Assembly: GCA_022821145.1 (NCBI GenBank)
Contig: JAJEEE010000031.1
Location: forward strand, 1-64,000
From: Acidobacteriota bacterium
GTDB taxonomy: Bacteria > Acidobacteriota > Terriglobia > 20CM-2-55-15
Reading direction: 5' to 3'
Length of the DNA stretch: 64,000 bases
The notes under the pieces were generated by a model that was given only the letters and a program-made list of their open reading frames with translations, did no database searches and was not told the DNA's origin. Both the position numbers and the translations under genes were made by a program. Shown one piece after another: positions 42,804 to 51,797 of the stretch; the stretch's first letter is position 1; every line of letters begins with the position of its first letter.

Positions 42804-44552
42804 ATGAGCAGGGAACAGTGGAACGAAAAAGGCCGGTTCTGGGAGGACGACCATGCCTGGCTCGATGCGGACCAGCAAGCGCAGTGCGAGCGCGCGCACG
42901 AGGCGGGCGTCTTTCCGTCGCCCATACCCACGCGGATGGTTTCGAACGGCGAATACATGCCGGCCCCGCAGTCGAAGCGCCAGAAACAGGTGGAGCACCG
43001 GATCCGGGAACTCAGCGAATCGGCCAGCCGGAAGCTCGGCATCGACCGGCGGCGGTTCCTCGCCGGCACCGGCGGCATGGCGGCGGCGTTCATCGCGATG
43101 AACGAGGTGTTCGGGCGCTTTTTCGACGTGAAGCCGATCGAGATGTTCGAGACCGCGGCCTACGCGCAGGCGGGAACGCCCGGCGACCTGTTCGTCTTCG
43201 ACGACCAACTGCACCTGGTGCGCGGAACGCGCGGGGCCGCGGGAATGGGGCTGCGCGCGCTGGCGCAGGGGCCGTCGTCGGGAGCGCCGCGGAACGCGAT
43301 GAACCCGAACGGTCTCCCCGACGAGAACGGCGACGTCTGGGGCGTGTGGAACCCGGCGCTGGTCGGCCTGCCGAACCGGCCCGAGAACTTCCTGATCACG
43401 CAGTTCATCCGGGACGTCTATCTGGACAGCCAGGTCCACGTCGGCCTGCTGAGCAACGTCACGGCGAGCGTCGTCACGCCGGAGGGCGAGGCGCCGCGCC
43501 CGCCGCGCAGCGCCGAGGAAGCGCTGTCCGGCGAGATGCTCACGGCCGCGCAGACCTCCGCGGCGCGGGACTTCGTCAACGAGATCTCCGGGTCGACGCG
43601 CATGCTGGCGCACGGACTGCTGTACGTGGGACGCGGCAACCTCGACTACATCCGGCGGCAGATCGAGGAGAACGAGCCGGATTCCTGGAAGGGCTACAAC
43701 GTGTCGATGGCCGCCAAGGTGGACGACGATCCCATGAGCCCCATGCGGCAGTGGCGTCACGACGACGAGGAGGTGGCCTATCCCACGTTCGAGCTGATCC
43801 GCGACGCCTACGCGAGCCAGCGGGCGCGGAAACCCGGCTTCAACAACATCTGCGTGCACAAGGGCCTGTCCAACGCCGAGCCCGTGCGCCCGGAGATCGG
43901 CCACCCGGGGGACCTGCCCAAGGCGGCCGCTGACTGGCCCGACCTGAACTTCATCACCTACCACGCGTGCATCCAGCCCGCGTTCTTCATGTACGACGCG
44001 CTGGAGGACGTCCGGTCCGGCCAGCTCCGGGAAGGCGTTCCCGACATCCGCTGGACCACCGAGTACGCGCAACTCGTCGCGCCGTACCCGAACACGTACG
44101 CGGAGCTGGGAACGACCTGGGCCTCGTCGGTGGTCACGTTCCCGACCGTCGCGGCGCACCTGATGGGGCAACTCATGAAGTTCATGGGGCCGGACCGGAT
44201 CGTGTTCGGCTCGGATTCGGTCTGGTACGGCGCGCCGCAGTGGCAGATCGACGCGATGTGGCGTTTCCAGATCCCCGAGGACCTGCGGGAGCGATACGGC
44301 TATCCCGAGCTGACCGACGACGCCAAGCGCCGGATCCTGGGACTGAACTCGGCGCGCCTGTACGGGGTCGACACCGGCGCGGACTACAACCCCGTGCCCG
44401 AAGACTACGCCGACCGGATGCCCGACAGCCTGAAGCGGACGCTGGAACTGCCCGGCTTCGTCGCCGACAACATGGCGCGGTTCAAGGAGAACTACGCCGC
44501 GCTCGGCGTGGAGCCCGGCCACACGCGCTACGGCTGGATCCGGAAAGCGTGA
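42804..44552 (+). CDS. Amidohydrolase family protein (amidohydrolase_2 type) with internal Tat-like signal
   Basis: The ATG at 42804 follows GGAGGCACG. The 582-residue product has an N-terminal charged segment of about 75 residues and then a twin-arginine-like signal (DRRRFLAGTGGMAAAFIAMN), so it is either exported or anchored in an unusual way. The catalytic part has LFVFDDQLHLVRG where the family normally has D-x-H-x-H, then NNICVHKGLS, NFITYHACIQPAF and IVFGSDSVWYGAPQW, i.e. the later His, His and Asp metal ligands. The C-terminal DAKRRILGLNSARLYGVD is the family ending. It should hydrolyse or decarboxylate a cyclic or aromatic substrate; which one is unknown. Confidence 0.87.
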   Translation: MSREQWNEKGRFWEDDHAWLDADQQAQCERAHEAGVFPSPIPTRMVSNGEYMPAPQSKRQKQVEHRIRELSESASRKLGIDRRRFLAGTGGMAAAFIAMNEVFGRFFDVKPIEMFETAAYAQAGTPGDLFVFDDQLHLVRGTRGAAGMGLRALAQGPSSGAPRNAMNPNGLPDENGDVWGVWNPALVGLPNRPENFLITQFIRDVYLDSQVHVGLLSNVTASVVTPEGEAPRPPRSAEEALSGEMLTAAQTSAARDFVNEISGSTRMLAHGLLYVGRGNLDYIRRQIEENEPDSWKGYNVSMAAKVDDDPMSPMRQWRHDDEEVAYPTFELIRDAYASQRARKPGFNNICVHKGLSNAEPVRPEIGHPGDLPKAAADWPDLNFITYHACIQPAFFMYDALEDVRSGQLREGVPDIRWTTEYAQLVAPYPNTYAELGTTWASSVVTFPTVAAHLMGQLMKFMGPDRIVFGSDSVWYGAPQWQIDAMWRFQIPEDLRERYGYPELTDDAKRRILGLNSARLYGVDTGADYNPVPEDYADRMPDSLKRTLELPGFVADNMARFKENYAALGVEPGHTRYGWIRKA

Positions 44553-44611
44553 CGCCGCGACTATCCTGATACGCTCCCCGTGCGGCATGCCGTACACACC
44601 AAGGAGACGCC

Positions 44612-46432
44612 ATGAACCAACCGACAATCACCGCGGTCCTTGCCTTGGGCCTGCTTCTGTCCGCGTCGCCCCTCATCGGCCGGCAGGCCGACGGAGACGA
44701 CTGGGTGCGCTACGGCGGCGCCCCCGGCGAGACCCGCTACAGCCCGCTCGATGAGATCGACGACGGCAACGTCGGCCGTCTCGGCCTGCTCTGGTCGCTG
44801 GACGTCGGCCCGGGCGGTGGGAACCAGGAAGCGACCCCGCTGGAGCGCAACGGCATCCTGTACTCGATCACGAACTGGAGCGTCGTGTTCGCCGTCGACG
44901 CCCGCACCGGCGAGGAGCTGTGGCGGTGGGACCCGGAAGTCAACCGGGTGGCGGTGCGCCCCAAGATCTGCTGCGGCGTCGTGAACCGCGGCCTGGCGCT
45001 CTTCGATGACCTCGTCATCGCGCCGATCATCGACGGCCGGCTCCACGCCCTCGACGCCGAGACCGGTCGGCCCGTCTGGGAAGCGCGCGTGGGTTATCCG
45101 CAGGAATGGGCGACGATCACGATCGCGCCGCGCATCGCCGGCGACAAGGTGATCGTCGGCGTCAGCGGGGGCGACCGCCCGATGCGCGGCTACTTCGACG
45201 CCTACGACGCCCGGACCGGGCGCCGCGCGTGGCGCTTCTACACGGTTCCCGGGAACCCGGCCGACGGCTTCGAGAACGACGCGATGCGGATGGCCGCCGA
45301 GACCTGGGGCGGCGACTGGTGGCAGTACGGCGGCGGCGGCGCCGTCTGGGACGCCATCGCCTACGACCCGGACGAGAACCTGGTCTACGTGGGTACGGGC
45401 AACGCCGAGCCCTGGACCGAGATCTGGCGCGGGGCGACGGGTCTGGACAACCTGTTCGCGTGCGCGGTCATCGCCGTCGACGCCGACACGGGCGAGTACC
45501 GCTGGCACTATCAGTTCATCCCGAACGACAACTGGGACTACGACAGCGTGCAGCAGTTGATGCTGGCCGACCTGGTGATCGACGGGCGCGAGCGCCAGGT
45601 GCTCATGCAGGCGAACAAGAACGCCTTCTTCTACGTGATCGATCGGGTGACGGGGGCCTTCATCTCGGCCGAGCCGTTCGCGCGGGCCACGTGGGCGAGC
45701 GGCATCGACTACGAGACCGGCCGGCCGGTGGTCCACCCCGAGGCGTTCTACGACACCGAGACGTCGGTGACGATATCGCCGGGGCCCGGCGGCGCGCACA
45801 ACTGGTCGCCGATGTCGATCAACCCCGGCACGGGGCTGGTGTACATCCCGACGACGACGCGCAGCAGCTTCACCTTCCAGGCGGTCGAGGAGTTCGATCC
45901 CGTGCCGGGGCAGACCACCGGGACCGCGCGGCCCGCGACGGCCGAGAACCCGATCGACGACCTGCCGGCCGTGGGTCCGGAACCCGTCGACGGCCCGAGA
46001 AGCGGCGCCCTGGTCGCGTGGGACCCGGTGGCGCAGACCATGGCGTGGCGCCGGCCGGGGGGCGGCGGCATCGGCGGGGGCACGCTCTCGACGGCCGGGA
46101 ACCTGCTGTTCCAGGTCGTCAACGACGGCACGCTTCGCGCCTGGTCGGCCGACGCCGGAGACCTGCTGCTCGAGATCGAAACGAACCTGGGCGGCGGGAT
46201 GGGTCCCCCGATCACGTACCTGGTCGACGGCCGGCAGCACGTCACGCTGATGGGCGGCATCGGGCAGGTGGGCGACGAGAACGTCATCGGGGACACCGGG
46301 AACCGGACGCCGCCGCGCATGATGACGTTCGTCCTCGACGGGGACGCTCCGATCCCCGAGGGTGTCGAACCCGAGGGCGCCGACGAGGACGCGTCCGAGG
46401 ACGCGCCGGAGGCCGAACCCGTAGACAACTGA
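44612..46432 (+). CDS. PQQ-dependent alcohol dehydrogenase (quinoprotein ethanol/methanol type, D-x-D motif)
   Basis: AAGGAG precedes the ATG by five bases. The 606-residue periplasmic enzyme has a signal peptide (ITAVLALGLLLSASPLIG), the vicinal cysteines KICCGVVNRG (about 120), eight-bladed propeller tryptophan motifs (e.g. LYALD-like AVDARTGEELWRW), and NDNWDYDSVQ (about 308). There the catalytic Asp is followed two residues later by a second Asp, as in lanthanide-dependent XoxF-type enzymes. No haem c domain is present, so it needs a separate cytochrome; the dihaem gene at 48057 could serve. The C-terminal tail is strongly acidic (ADEDASEDAPEAEP). It converges with the next PQQ gene. Confidence 0.93.
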   Translation: MNQPTITAVLALGLLLSASPLIGRQADGDDWVRYGGAPGETRYSPLDEIDDGNVGRLGLLWSLDVGPGGGNQEATPLERNGILYSITNWSVVFAVDARTGEELWRWDPEVNRVAVRPKICCGVVNRGLALFDDLVIAPIIDGRLHALDAETGRPVWEARVGYPQEWATITIAPRIAGDKVIVGVSGGDRPMRGYFDAYDARTGRRAWRFYTVPGNPADGFENDAMRMAAETWGGDWWQYGGGGAVWDAIAYDPDENLVYVGTGNAEPWTEIWRGATGLDNLFACAVIAVDADTGEYRWHYQFIPNDNWDYDSVQQLMLADLVIDGRERQVLMQANKNAFFYVIDRVTGAFISAEPFARATWASGIDYETGRPVVHPEAFYDTETSVTISPGPGGAHNWSPMSINPGTGLVYIPTTTRSSFTFQAVEEFDPVPGQTTGTARPATAENPIDDLPAVGPEPVDGPRSGALVAWDPVAQTMAWRRPGGGGIGGGTLSTAGNLLFQVVNDGTLRAWSADAGDLLLEIETNLGGGMGPPITYLVDGRQHVTLMGGIGQVGDENVIGDTGNRTPPRMMTFVLDGDAPIPEGVEPEGADEDASEDAPEAEPVDN

Positions 46433-46449
46433 GACGGGCCCCGGCCGGG

Positions 46450-48060
46450 TCAGTTCTCCGGGCCGCCCTCCATCGCGAAGGCATACAGCGAGTCGCCGGC
46501 GCCGACCACGACGTACTGGACGCCGTCCAGGGCGTAGGTGATCGGCCCGTTCGTCATCGGCGTGTGCAGCCCGGCGTGCCAGAGGATCGCGCCGTCGCCC
46601 GCGTCCAGCGCCACCAGGTTGTTGCCGGTGTCGCCGGCGAACAGCAGGTTTCCCGCCGTCGACAACAGGCCCGATCGGGCGCGCCCGCGCCCGTCCCATC
46701 GGCGGCTCCACCGGATCTCGCCCGTCCGGTAGTCGATGGCCTGCAGCATCGGGATGCTGTAGCCGCCGCGGTCGTTCCCGCCCCAGCCGTTCGGGTTGTC
46801 GCCGTCGTCCCACAGGTAGTACACGCTGTAGGCGCGCGCCGCGTTGGCGTAGAACAACCCCGTGTCCGGGCTGAAGCTGGGCGGCGGCCAGTTCACCGCG
46901 CCGTACTGATCGGGCGACACCAGCGCTCCGTCGGTCTGCGGCTCCTTCTCGGGGTTGGGGATCGGCCGCCCGTCCTCGGCCAAGCCGAGCGACCAGTTGG
47001 TGCCGACGAAGTCCACCGACAACAAGTTCTCGCCGGTTTCGCGGTCCAGGACGAAGAACCACCCGTTCCGGCTGGCCTGGGCCACCAGCTTCCGGGGCTC
47101 GCCGTCGAACTCGCCGTCGAACAGGACCGGCGTCTGGACGGCGTCCCAGTCGTGCGTGTCGTGCGGCGACACCTGGAAGTACCAGGCCAGCTCGCCCGTG
47201 TCGGGATCCAGGGCCACGACCGACTCGGTGTACAGGTTGTCGCCCGCCCGGCCCTGTCCGGCGATGACCGGCTGCGGATTCCCGGTTCCCAGGTACAGCA
47301 GGTTCAGTTCCGGATCGTATGTGCTCGGCACCCAGGTCATGCCGCCCCCGTGCAGCATGGCCTCCAGGCTGGGCCACGTCGCGGCCTCCGGGTCGCCGGG
47401 GTCCGGGCGCGTGTACCAGCGCCACTCCATCTCGCCGGTCACCGGGTGGTAGGAGGACAGGTAGCCCGGAATGTCGAGGTCGTCGCCGCTGACGCCGACG
47501 ATGACGTGGTCCCCCACGATGACGGGCGCCACCGAGGCATAGTAGAACTGCTGCAGGTCGCAGATCTCCGTGCGCCACATCTCCCGGCCGTCGGCCAGGT
47601 CCAGCGCGACGAGGTGGCAATCGGGCGTCTCGACGAACAGCGTGTCGTTCCAGACGCCGGCGCCGCGGTTGCCGATGCGCCAGCCGCCTTCCGACTCCCA
47701 GGTCGTGTGCCAGAGCGGCCGTCCGTTCCGGGCGTCGATGGCCCACACGTGGTCGGGAATCGTGACGTAGAGGATGCCGTTGATCACCAGCGGCGTGCCC
47801 TTGATGACGGCCGCGGCGGACCCGCCGCCGCCCTGCGGGCCGGCCCCCGGGTTCAGGCGGCGCACCCAGGCCAGGTTCAGGGCGCCGACGTTGCCGTCGT
47901 GGATGTGCGTCAGCGGGCTGTACCGCCGTCCCGAGTAGTCGCCGTTGTACGTCGGCCAGTTCTCGGTCGGCGGCTCCAGCAACATCGCCGGGTCGAGGCC
48001 CTGCGCGGCCGCGGCGCCGGCCAGAAGCTCCAGGCACAGGACGAGTCCGAGGGCTCTCAT
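46450..48060 (-). CDS. PQQ-dependent dehydrogenase lacking the vicinal disulfide
   Basis: The 536-residue protein (signal MRALGLVLCLELLAGAAAAQ) has NWPTYNGDYSGRRYSPLTHI, propeller motifs and a closing STAGNLLFAGDTGNNLVALD, all normal for quinoprotein dehydrogenases. The active-site segment is SPHDTHDWDAVQ (about 303), again Asp-x-Asp. The usual CC pair is replaced (GGWRIGNRGAGVW), so electron transfer or ring stability must differ from methanol dehydrogenase. It overlaps the dihaem cytochrome c stop by ATGA; the cytochrome is its natural electron acceptor. Substrate unknown, probably an alcohol or aldehyde. Confidence 0.92.
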   Translation of the reverse strand: MRALGLVLCLELLAGAAAAQGLDPAMLLEPPTENWPTYNGDYSGRRYSPLTHIHDGNVGALNLAWVRRLNPGAGPQGGGGSAAAVIKGTPLVINGILYVTIPDHVWAIDARNGRPLWHTTWESEGGWRIGNRGAGVWNDTLFVETPDCHLVALDLADGREMWRTEICDLQQFYYASVAPVIVGDHVIVGVSGDDLDIPGYLSSYHPVTGEMEWRWYTRPDPGDPEAATWPSLEAMLHGGGMTWVPSTYDPELNLLYLGTGNPQPVIAGQGRAGDNLYTESVVALDPDTGELAWYFQVSPHDTHDWDAVQTPVLFDGEFDGEPRKLVAQASRNGWFFVLDRETGENLLSVDFVGTNWSLGLAEDGRPIPNPEKEPQTDGALVSPDQYGAVNWPPPSFSPDTGLFYANAARAYSVYYLWDDGDNPNGWGGNDRGGYSIPMLQAIDYRTGEIRWSRRWDGRGRARSGLLSTAGNLLFAGDTGNNLVALDAGDGAILWHAGLHTPMTNGPITYALDGVQYVVVGAGDSLYAFAMEGGPEN

Positions 48061-48830
48061 TTCAGTGTCTCCAGGTAGGTGACCACGTCGTGGAGGGCGT
48101 CGTCGGTGATGCGGTCGAGCAGGTCCCAGTGCGCCTGGTAGGGATCTTCCGTGTCGACGACCGTTTCCGGCGTGCGCCGGAACGAGCGATAGGCGCCGTC
48201 GGCGTCCGTGAGGGACACGACGAAGTCGTCCAGGAACTCGAGTGTGCCGCTGACGGCGGCGCCGCCGGATGGCGTGACCGTGACCAGCGTCGGCGTTTCC
48301 GGCCGCCCGCCGCCTCGCGGGAAGAGGAAACGCTGCTGGAGATCGGAGGGCCGATACCGGCCGCCGATACCGGCCAGGTCGCCGATGGCGGAGTGGCAGG
48401 CGTTGCAGCCGCCCTCGCCGTTGAACCAGGCCCGCCCGGCGTCCGCGTTGCCGGTCAGGACGTCGGGCGGTTCCATCGGGTTACGGTTGCGCGCCGTGGT
48501 TTCGATCTGCAGCTTGAGGAAATGGGAGACGTCGACCCGTTCCGCCTCGGCGAGGTTGGCCGCGTGCACGTTCGTCGCCGCCATCGCGGGGCCGATCTCG
48601 CTGCCCTCGAAGTCGCGGAGCACGGCGACGGACCGGATCAGGCTGGGGCCGTTCTCCGTACCCTTCACGTCGAGGCCGTGACAGTTGATGCAGCGCGCGA
48701 CGTAGACGTTGCGGCCCCGGGCCGCCGCGTCCGGGTCCGGACGCTGCCGGTCGTTGGGTCCGGCCTGGCCCCGGCCGGATGCCGCGGCCGCCAGTGTCAG
48801 AAGCAGGATTCCCGCAGCGTGTCGGCGCAT
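48057..48830 (-). CDS. Periplasmic dihaem cytochrome c
   Basis: The start is MRRHAAGILLLTL at 48830, preceded by GGGAGG; the track start four codons up has no support. The 257-residue protein has a signal peptide and two haem-binding motifs, CINCH (about 47) and CNACH (about 142). Distal methionines such as that in NRNPMEPP may ligate haem. The C-terminal half contains a beta-rich segment (TLVTVTPSGGAAVSGTLEFL) and ends in the helix DALHDVVTYLETLK. It is first in an operon with the PQQ dehydrogenase at 46450 (ATGA overlap) and probably carries electrons from it to the respiratory chain. Confidence 0.93.
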   Translation of the reverse strand: MRRHAAGILLLTLAAAASGRGQAGPNDRQRPDPDAAARGRNVYVARCINCHGLDVKGTENGPSLIRSVAVLRDFEGSEIGPAMAATNVHAANLAEAERVDVSHFLKLQIETTARNRNPMEPPDVLTGNADAGRAWFNGEGGCNACHSAIGDLAGIGGRYRPSDLQQRFLFPRGGGRPETPTLVTVTPSGGAAVSGTLEFLDDFVVSLTDADGAYRSFRRTPETVVDTEDPYQAHWDLLDRITDDALHDVVTYLETLK

Positions 48831-48961
48831 GGTGCCTCCCATCGGCCGGGCGCCGCCCGGCCGCCATGGACGTTAGCAACGGCCCCGTTCCGGGTCAAGA
48901 GAACGCGCTTGGCGCGATCGAAACCTTGACTTCGCCGCGGCTCGACGCCAATTTAGAACGG

Positions 48962-50050
48962 ATGCGGCATCCGGCCACTTGGGCGGCGTCCCTCGCGTTG
49001 GCGCTGTCGTCGACGTCCGTTGCGCAAGTCGGGGGCGTGGACGAAGAGGCGCCCGAGCCGATCCAGCCGCAGATCCGCCTGACCGGGCGCGTGATTGCGG
49101 ATGCGACGCTCCAGCCCGACGAGATCATCGAGGTGCGCCTGGAGGGCAGCGGCGGCGACCGCATCGGTTTCGCCTACACCGAGACCTCCGGCGCGTTCCA
49201 GTTCCGGCCGGTGGTCCTGGAGCCCGGCCGGTTCTACTACGTCGTCGTCGAGTACGAGGGACACCGGCCGTTTCGCGAACGGCTGGACCACATGACCGAT
49301 ATCCGCAGCGGCGCGCCCCTGATCGTCTTCCTGGAAGGCGTCGAGAGCCCGGCGCCGGCTCCGGGCCCCTCGGACGACGTCGTGGACGTCCGCCAGTTGG
49401 AGGCGGCGATCCCGGCCGAGGCCCGGGCCGAATACGACCGGGCGATGGAAGAGATCGGACAGGGACTCTACCTGAGCGCGATCCCGCGCCTGGAGCGCGC
49501 CGTGGAACTGGCGCCGGACTTCTACGAGGCGCTGAACAGCCTGGGCGGCCAGTACGTGCGGGTCCATCGCTACCGGGATGCGCAGGCCGCGCTGGAGAAG
49601 GCGCTGGAGTTGAGTCCCGCGTCCACGCCGCCGCTGGTGAACCTCGGCTTCCTGCACTACCAGGAGGGCCAGGCGCTGACCGAGGACGGGGACGCCGACG
49701 GGGCGCGCGCACGCTTCGACCGGGCCGTCGACGCGCTGGACAGGGCCGCGCGCAACGATCCGACCGACGCCACCGCCCACCACTATCTGGGCGCGGCCCT
49801 TTACGCGCGCGGCGATGCGGACCGCGCCGAAGCCGTGCTCGACCTGGCGCTGGAGCTGGACCCCGCGGACGACGAGGCGCGGCTGGTCCTCATCAACCTG
49901 TATGCCCGACAGGAGCGTTTCGACGAGGCGCTCGAGGAGGCGGGCAGGTACCTGGAGCGGCGTCCGGACTCGCCCATGCGGTTGCCGCTGGAGCGGCTCG
50001 TGGAGCAGATCCGGGGCCGAATCGATCGACGTGACCGGCGGGACGACTGA
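48962..50050 (+). CDS. Exported beta-sandwich + TPR protein, paralogue of the 15917 gene
   Basis: I start at the ATG at 48962 (MRHPATWAASLALALSSTSV), which gives a signal peptide and 362 residues; the upstream part of the track ORF is antisense to the cytochrome gene. Residues about 35-120 form a beta-rich domain (RLTGRVIADATLQPDEIIEV, RFYYVVVEYEGHRPFRERLD). The linker DVVDVRQLEAAIPAEARAEY matches the paralogue at 15917, and about five TPRs complete the protein. It is 34 bases upstream of a PQQ dehydrogenase and probably co-transcribed with it. No Shine-Dalgarno of note. Function unknown; a scaffold for the periplasmic enzyme is inference. Confidence 0.86.
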   Translation: MRHPATWAASLALALSSTSVAQVGGVDEEAPEPIQPQIRLTGRVIADATLQPDEIIEVRLEGSGGDRIGFAYTETSGAFQFRPVVLEPGRFYYVVVEYEGHRPFRERLDHMTDIRSGAPLIVFLEGVESPAPAPGPSDDVVDVRQLEAAIPAEARAEYDRAMEEIGQGLYLSAIPRLERAVELAPDFYEALNSLGGQYVRVHRYRDAQAALEKALELSPASTPPLVNLGFLHYQEGQALTEDGDADGARARFDRAVDALDRAARNDPTDATAHHYLGAALYARGDADRAEAVLDLALELDPADDEARLVLINLYARQERFDEALEEAGRYLERRPDSPMRLPLERLVEQIRGRIDRRDRRDD

Positions 50051-50084
50051 CGCCGGGGATCCCATTCGAAAGGCAGGCAACGCC

Positions 50085-51758
50085 ATGATTCGACACGCCC
50101 TGTTCTGGGTTCTGGCCGCCGGGACCGCAGGCACCGTCCACGCCCAGGTGACGTTCGAACGTCTTCTGAACGCCGGCGAGGAACCCGAGAACTGGTTGAC
50201 CTATTCGGGCAACTACGACGGCCAGCGGTACAGCCCGTTGGCTCAGGTCGACCGCGACAACGTCCAGGACCTGGAAGTCCAGTGGGTGTACCAGGCCCGT
50301 TCGCTGGAGAAGTACGAGACGACGGCGCTGGTCGTCGACGGCGTCCTGTACACGATCCAGGCTCCGAACGACGTCATCGCGCTCGACGCCGCCACGGGCC
50401 GCCCGATCTGGACGCATCCCTACCAGAACGCGCCCGAGGGCGGCAACTGCTGCGGCCGGGTGAACCGCGGACTGGCGATTTCGGGGAACACGCTGCTGAT
50501 GGGGACGCTGGACGCGCACCTGGTGGCCATCGACGCCCAGACCGGCGACCGGCTCTGGCGGACGGAAGTGGCGCCGGCGTCGGAGCGCTACGCGATCACG
50601 CACGCGCCGCTCGTCATCAAGAACATGGCCCTGGTGGGGACGGCCGGCGGCGACCGCGGCATTCGCGGACTGCTGGCGGCCTACGACATCGACACCGGCG
50701 AGGAGGTGTGGCGCTTCCACACGATCCCCGCTCCCGGGGAGCCCGGGAACGAGACCTGGATCGGAACCGATCCCGACTCGGGCCGGGCCGCCTGGGAGGT
50801 CGGGGGGGCTGCCATCTGGAACACGGGCGCGTACGATCCGGAGACCAACCTGACGTTCTGGGGTACGGGCAACCCGTGGCCGGACTGGGACGGCCGCGAC
50901 CGACTCGGCGACAACCTGTACAGCGACAGCGTCGTGGCCGTCGACGCCGACACCGGCGAGCTGCGGTGGTACTACCAGTTCACGCCGCACGACGAGATGG
51001 ACTACGACGCGACGCAGGTGCCGGTGCTGGCCGACGTCGAGTGGGAAGGCGAGCTCCGACGGGTGATGTTGTGGGCCAACCGGAACGGGCTGATGTACAT
51101 GCTCGACCGGGTGACGGGCGAGTTCCTCTACGGCCAGCCGTTCGTGCAGGTGAACTGGACCACGGGCTTCGACTCCGACGGCCGTCCCATACTGAACCCC
51201 GACGCGATCCCGCGGCCCGACGAGCCGGTCCTGGTCATGCCGACCGTCCTGGGGGCGACCAACTGGTATCCGCCGTCCTACAGTCCCGTCACCGGCCTGT
51301 TCTACGTGCCCGCGTGGGAGAACACCGGGACGATGGCCACGCAGGGCGTGTTCCCGCGCGCGACGGACCCCACGCCGATGGGGAACATCAACATCTCGCC
51401 GAACATGCGCGCGCCGCTGAGCGCGGGCGAGCCGTTCGAGGAGTTGCTCGATCCCGCCGACGGGCAGGACTACTACGGCGCCGTGCGGGCCTTCGATCCG
51501 GCCACCGGGGACCTGGTCTGGCAGCACGCGATGAACGACATCACCTGGGCCGGTGTCCTCTCCACCGCGTCGAACCTGGTCTTCAGCGGCGGCCGCGAAG
51601 GCTACTTCTACGCCCTGGACGCGGAGACCGGCGAGCTGCTGTGGCGCATCTCGCTGGGCGGGCAGGTCAACAGCGGCCCGATGACCTACATGGTCGACGG
51701 GCGCCAGTACGTGGCCGTGGCCGCCGGCACCGGACTGTTCGCGTTCGCGCTGGAATAG
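50085..51758 (+). CDS. PQQ-dependent dehydrogenase with vicinal disulfide and D-x-D motif
   Basis: The start is the ATG at 50085 (MIRHALFWVLAAGTAGTVHA, a signal peptide); the long track ORF upstream is a shadow of the TPR gene. The 557-residue enzyme has LTYSGNYDGQRYSPLAQVDR, the vicinal cysteines GGNCCGRVNRG (about 122), active-site FTPHDEMDYDATQ (about 305), and the final STASNLVFSGGREGYFYALD. The Asp two residues after the catalytic Asp suggests a lanthanide in place of calcium. No haem motif. Downstream lies the CPBP protease gene after 39 bases. Confidence 0.93.
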   Translation: MIRHALFWVLAAGTAGTVHAQVTFERLLNAGEEPENWLTYSGNYDGQRYSPLAQVDRDNVQDLEVQWVYQARSLEKYETTALVVDGVLYTIQAPNDVIALDAATGRPIWTHPYQNAPEGGNCCGRVNRGLAISGNTLLMGTLDAHLVAIDAQTGDRLWRTEVAPASERYAITHAPLVIKNMALVGTAGGDRGIRGLLAAYDIDTGEEVWRFHTIPAPGEPGNETWIGTDPDSGRAAWEVGGAAIWNTGAYDPETNLTFWGTGNPWPDWDGRDRLGDNLYSDSVVAVDADTGELRWYYQFTPHDEMDYDATQVPVLADVEWEGELRRVMLWANRNGLMYMLDRVTGEFLYGQPFVQVNWTTGFDSDGRPILNPDAIPRPDEPVLVMPTVLGATNWYPPSYSPVTGLFYVPAWENTGTMATQGVFPRATDPTPMGNINISPNMRAPLSAGEPFEELLDPADGQDYYGAVRAFDPATGDLVWQHAMNDITWAGVLSTASNLVFSGGREGYFYALDAETGELLWRISLGGQVNSGPMTYMVDGRQYVAVAAGTGLFAFALE

Positions 51759-51797
51759 CGCCGGCCGGAGCCAACGACAGGAGCAGGAGTCCGGACC

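Noticed and set aside
44561-48078. Very long ORFs on both strands over the PQQ dehydrogenases (1158 and 990 residues)
   Set aside because: They are Arg/Gly/Pro-rich shadows of GC-rich genes; the opposite frames contain clear PQQ propeller motifs.
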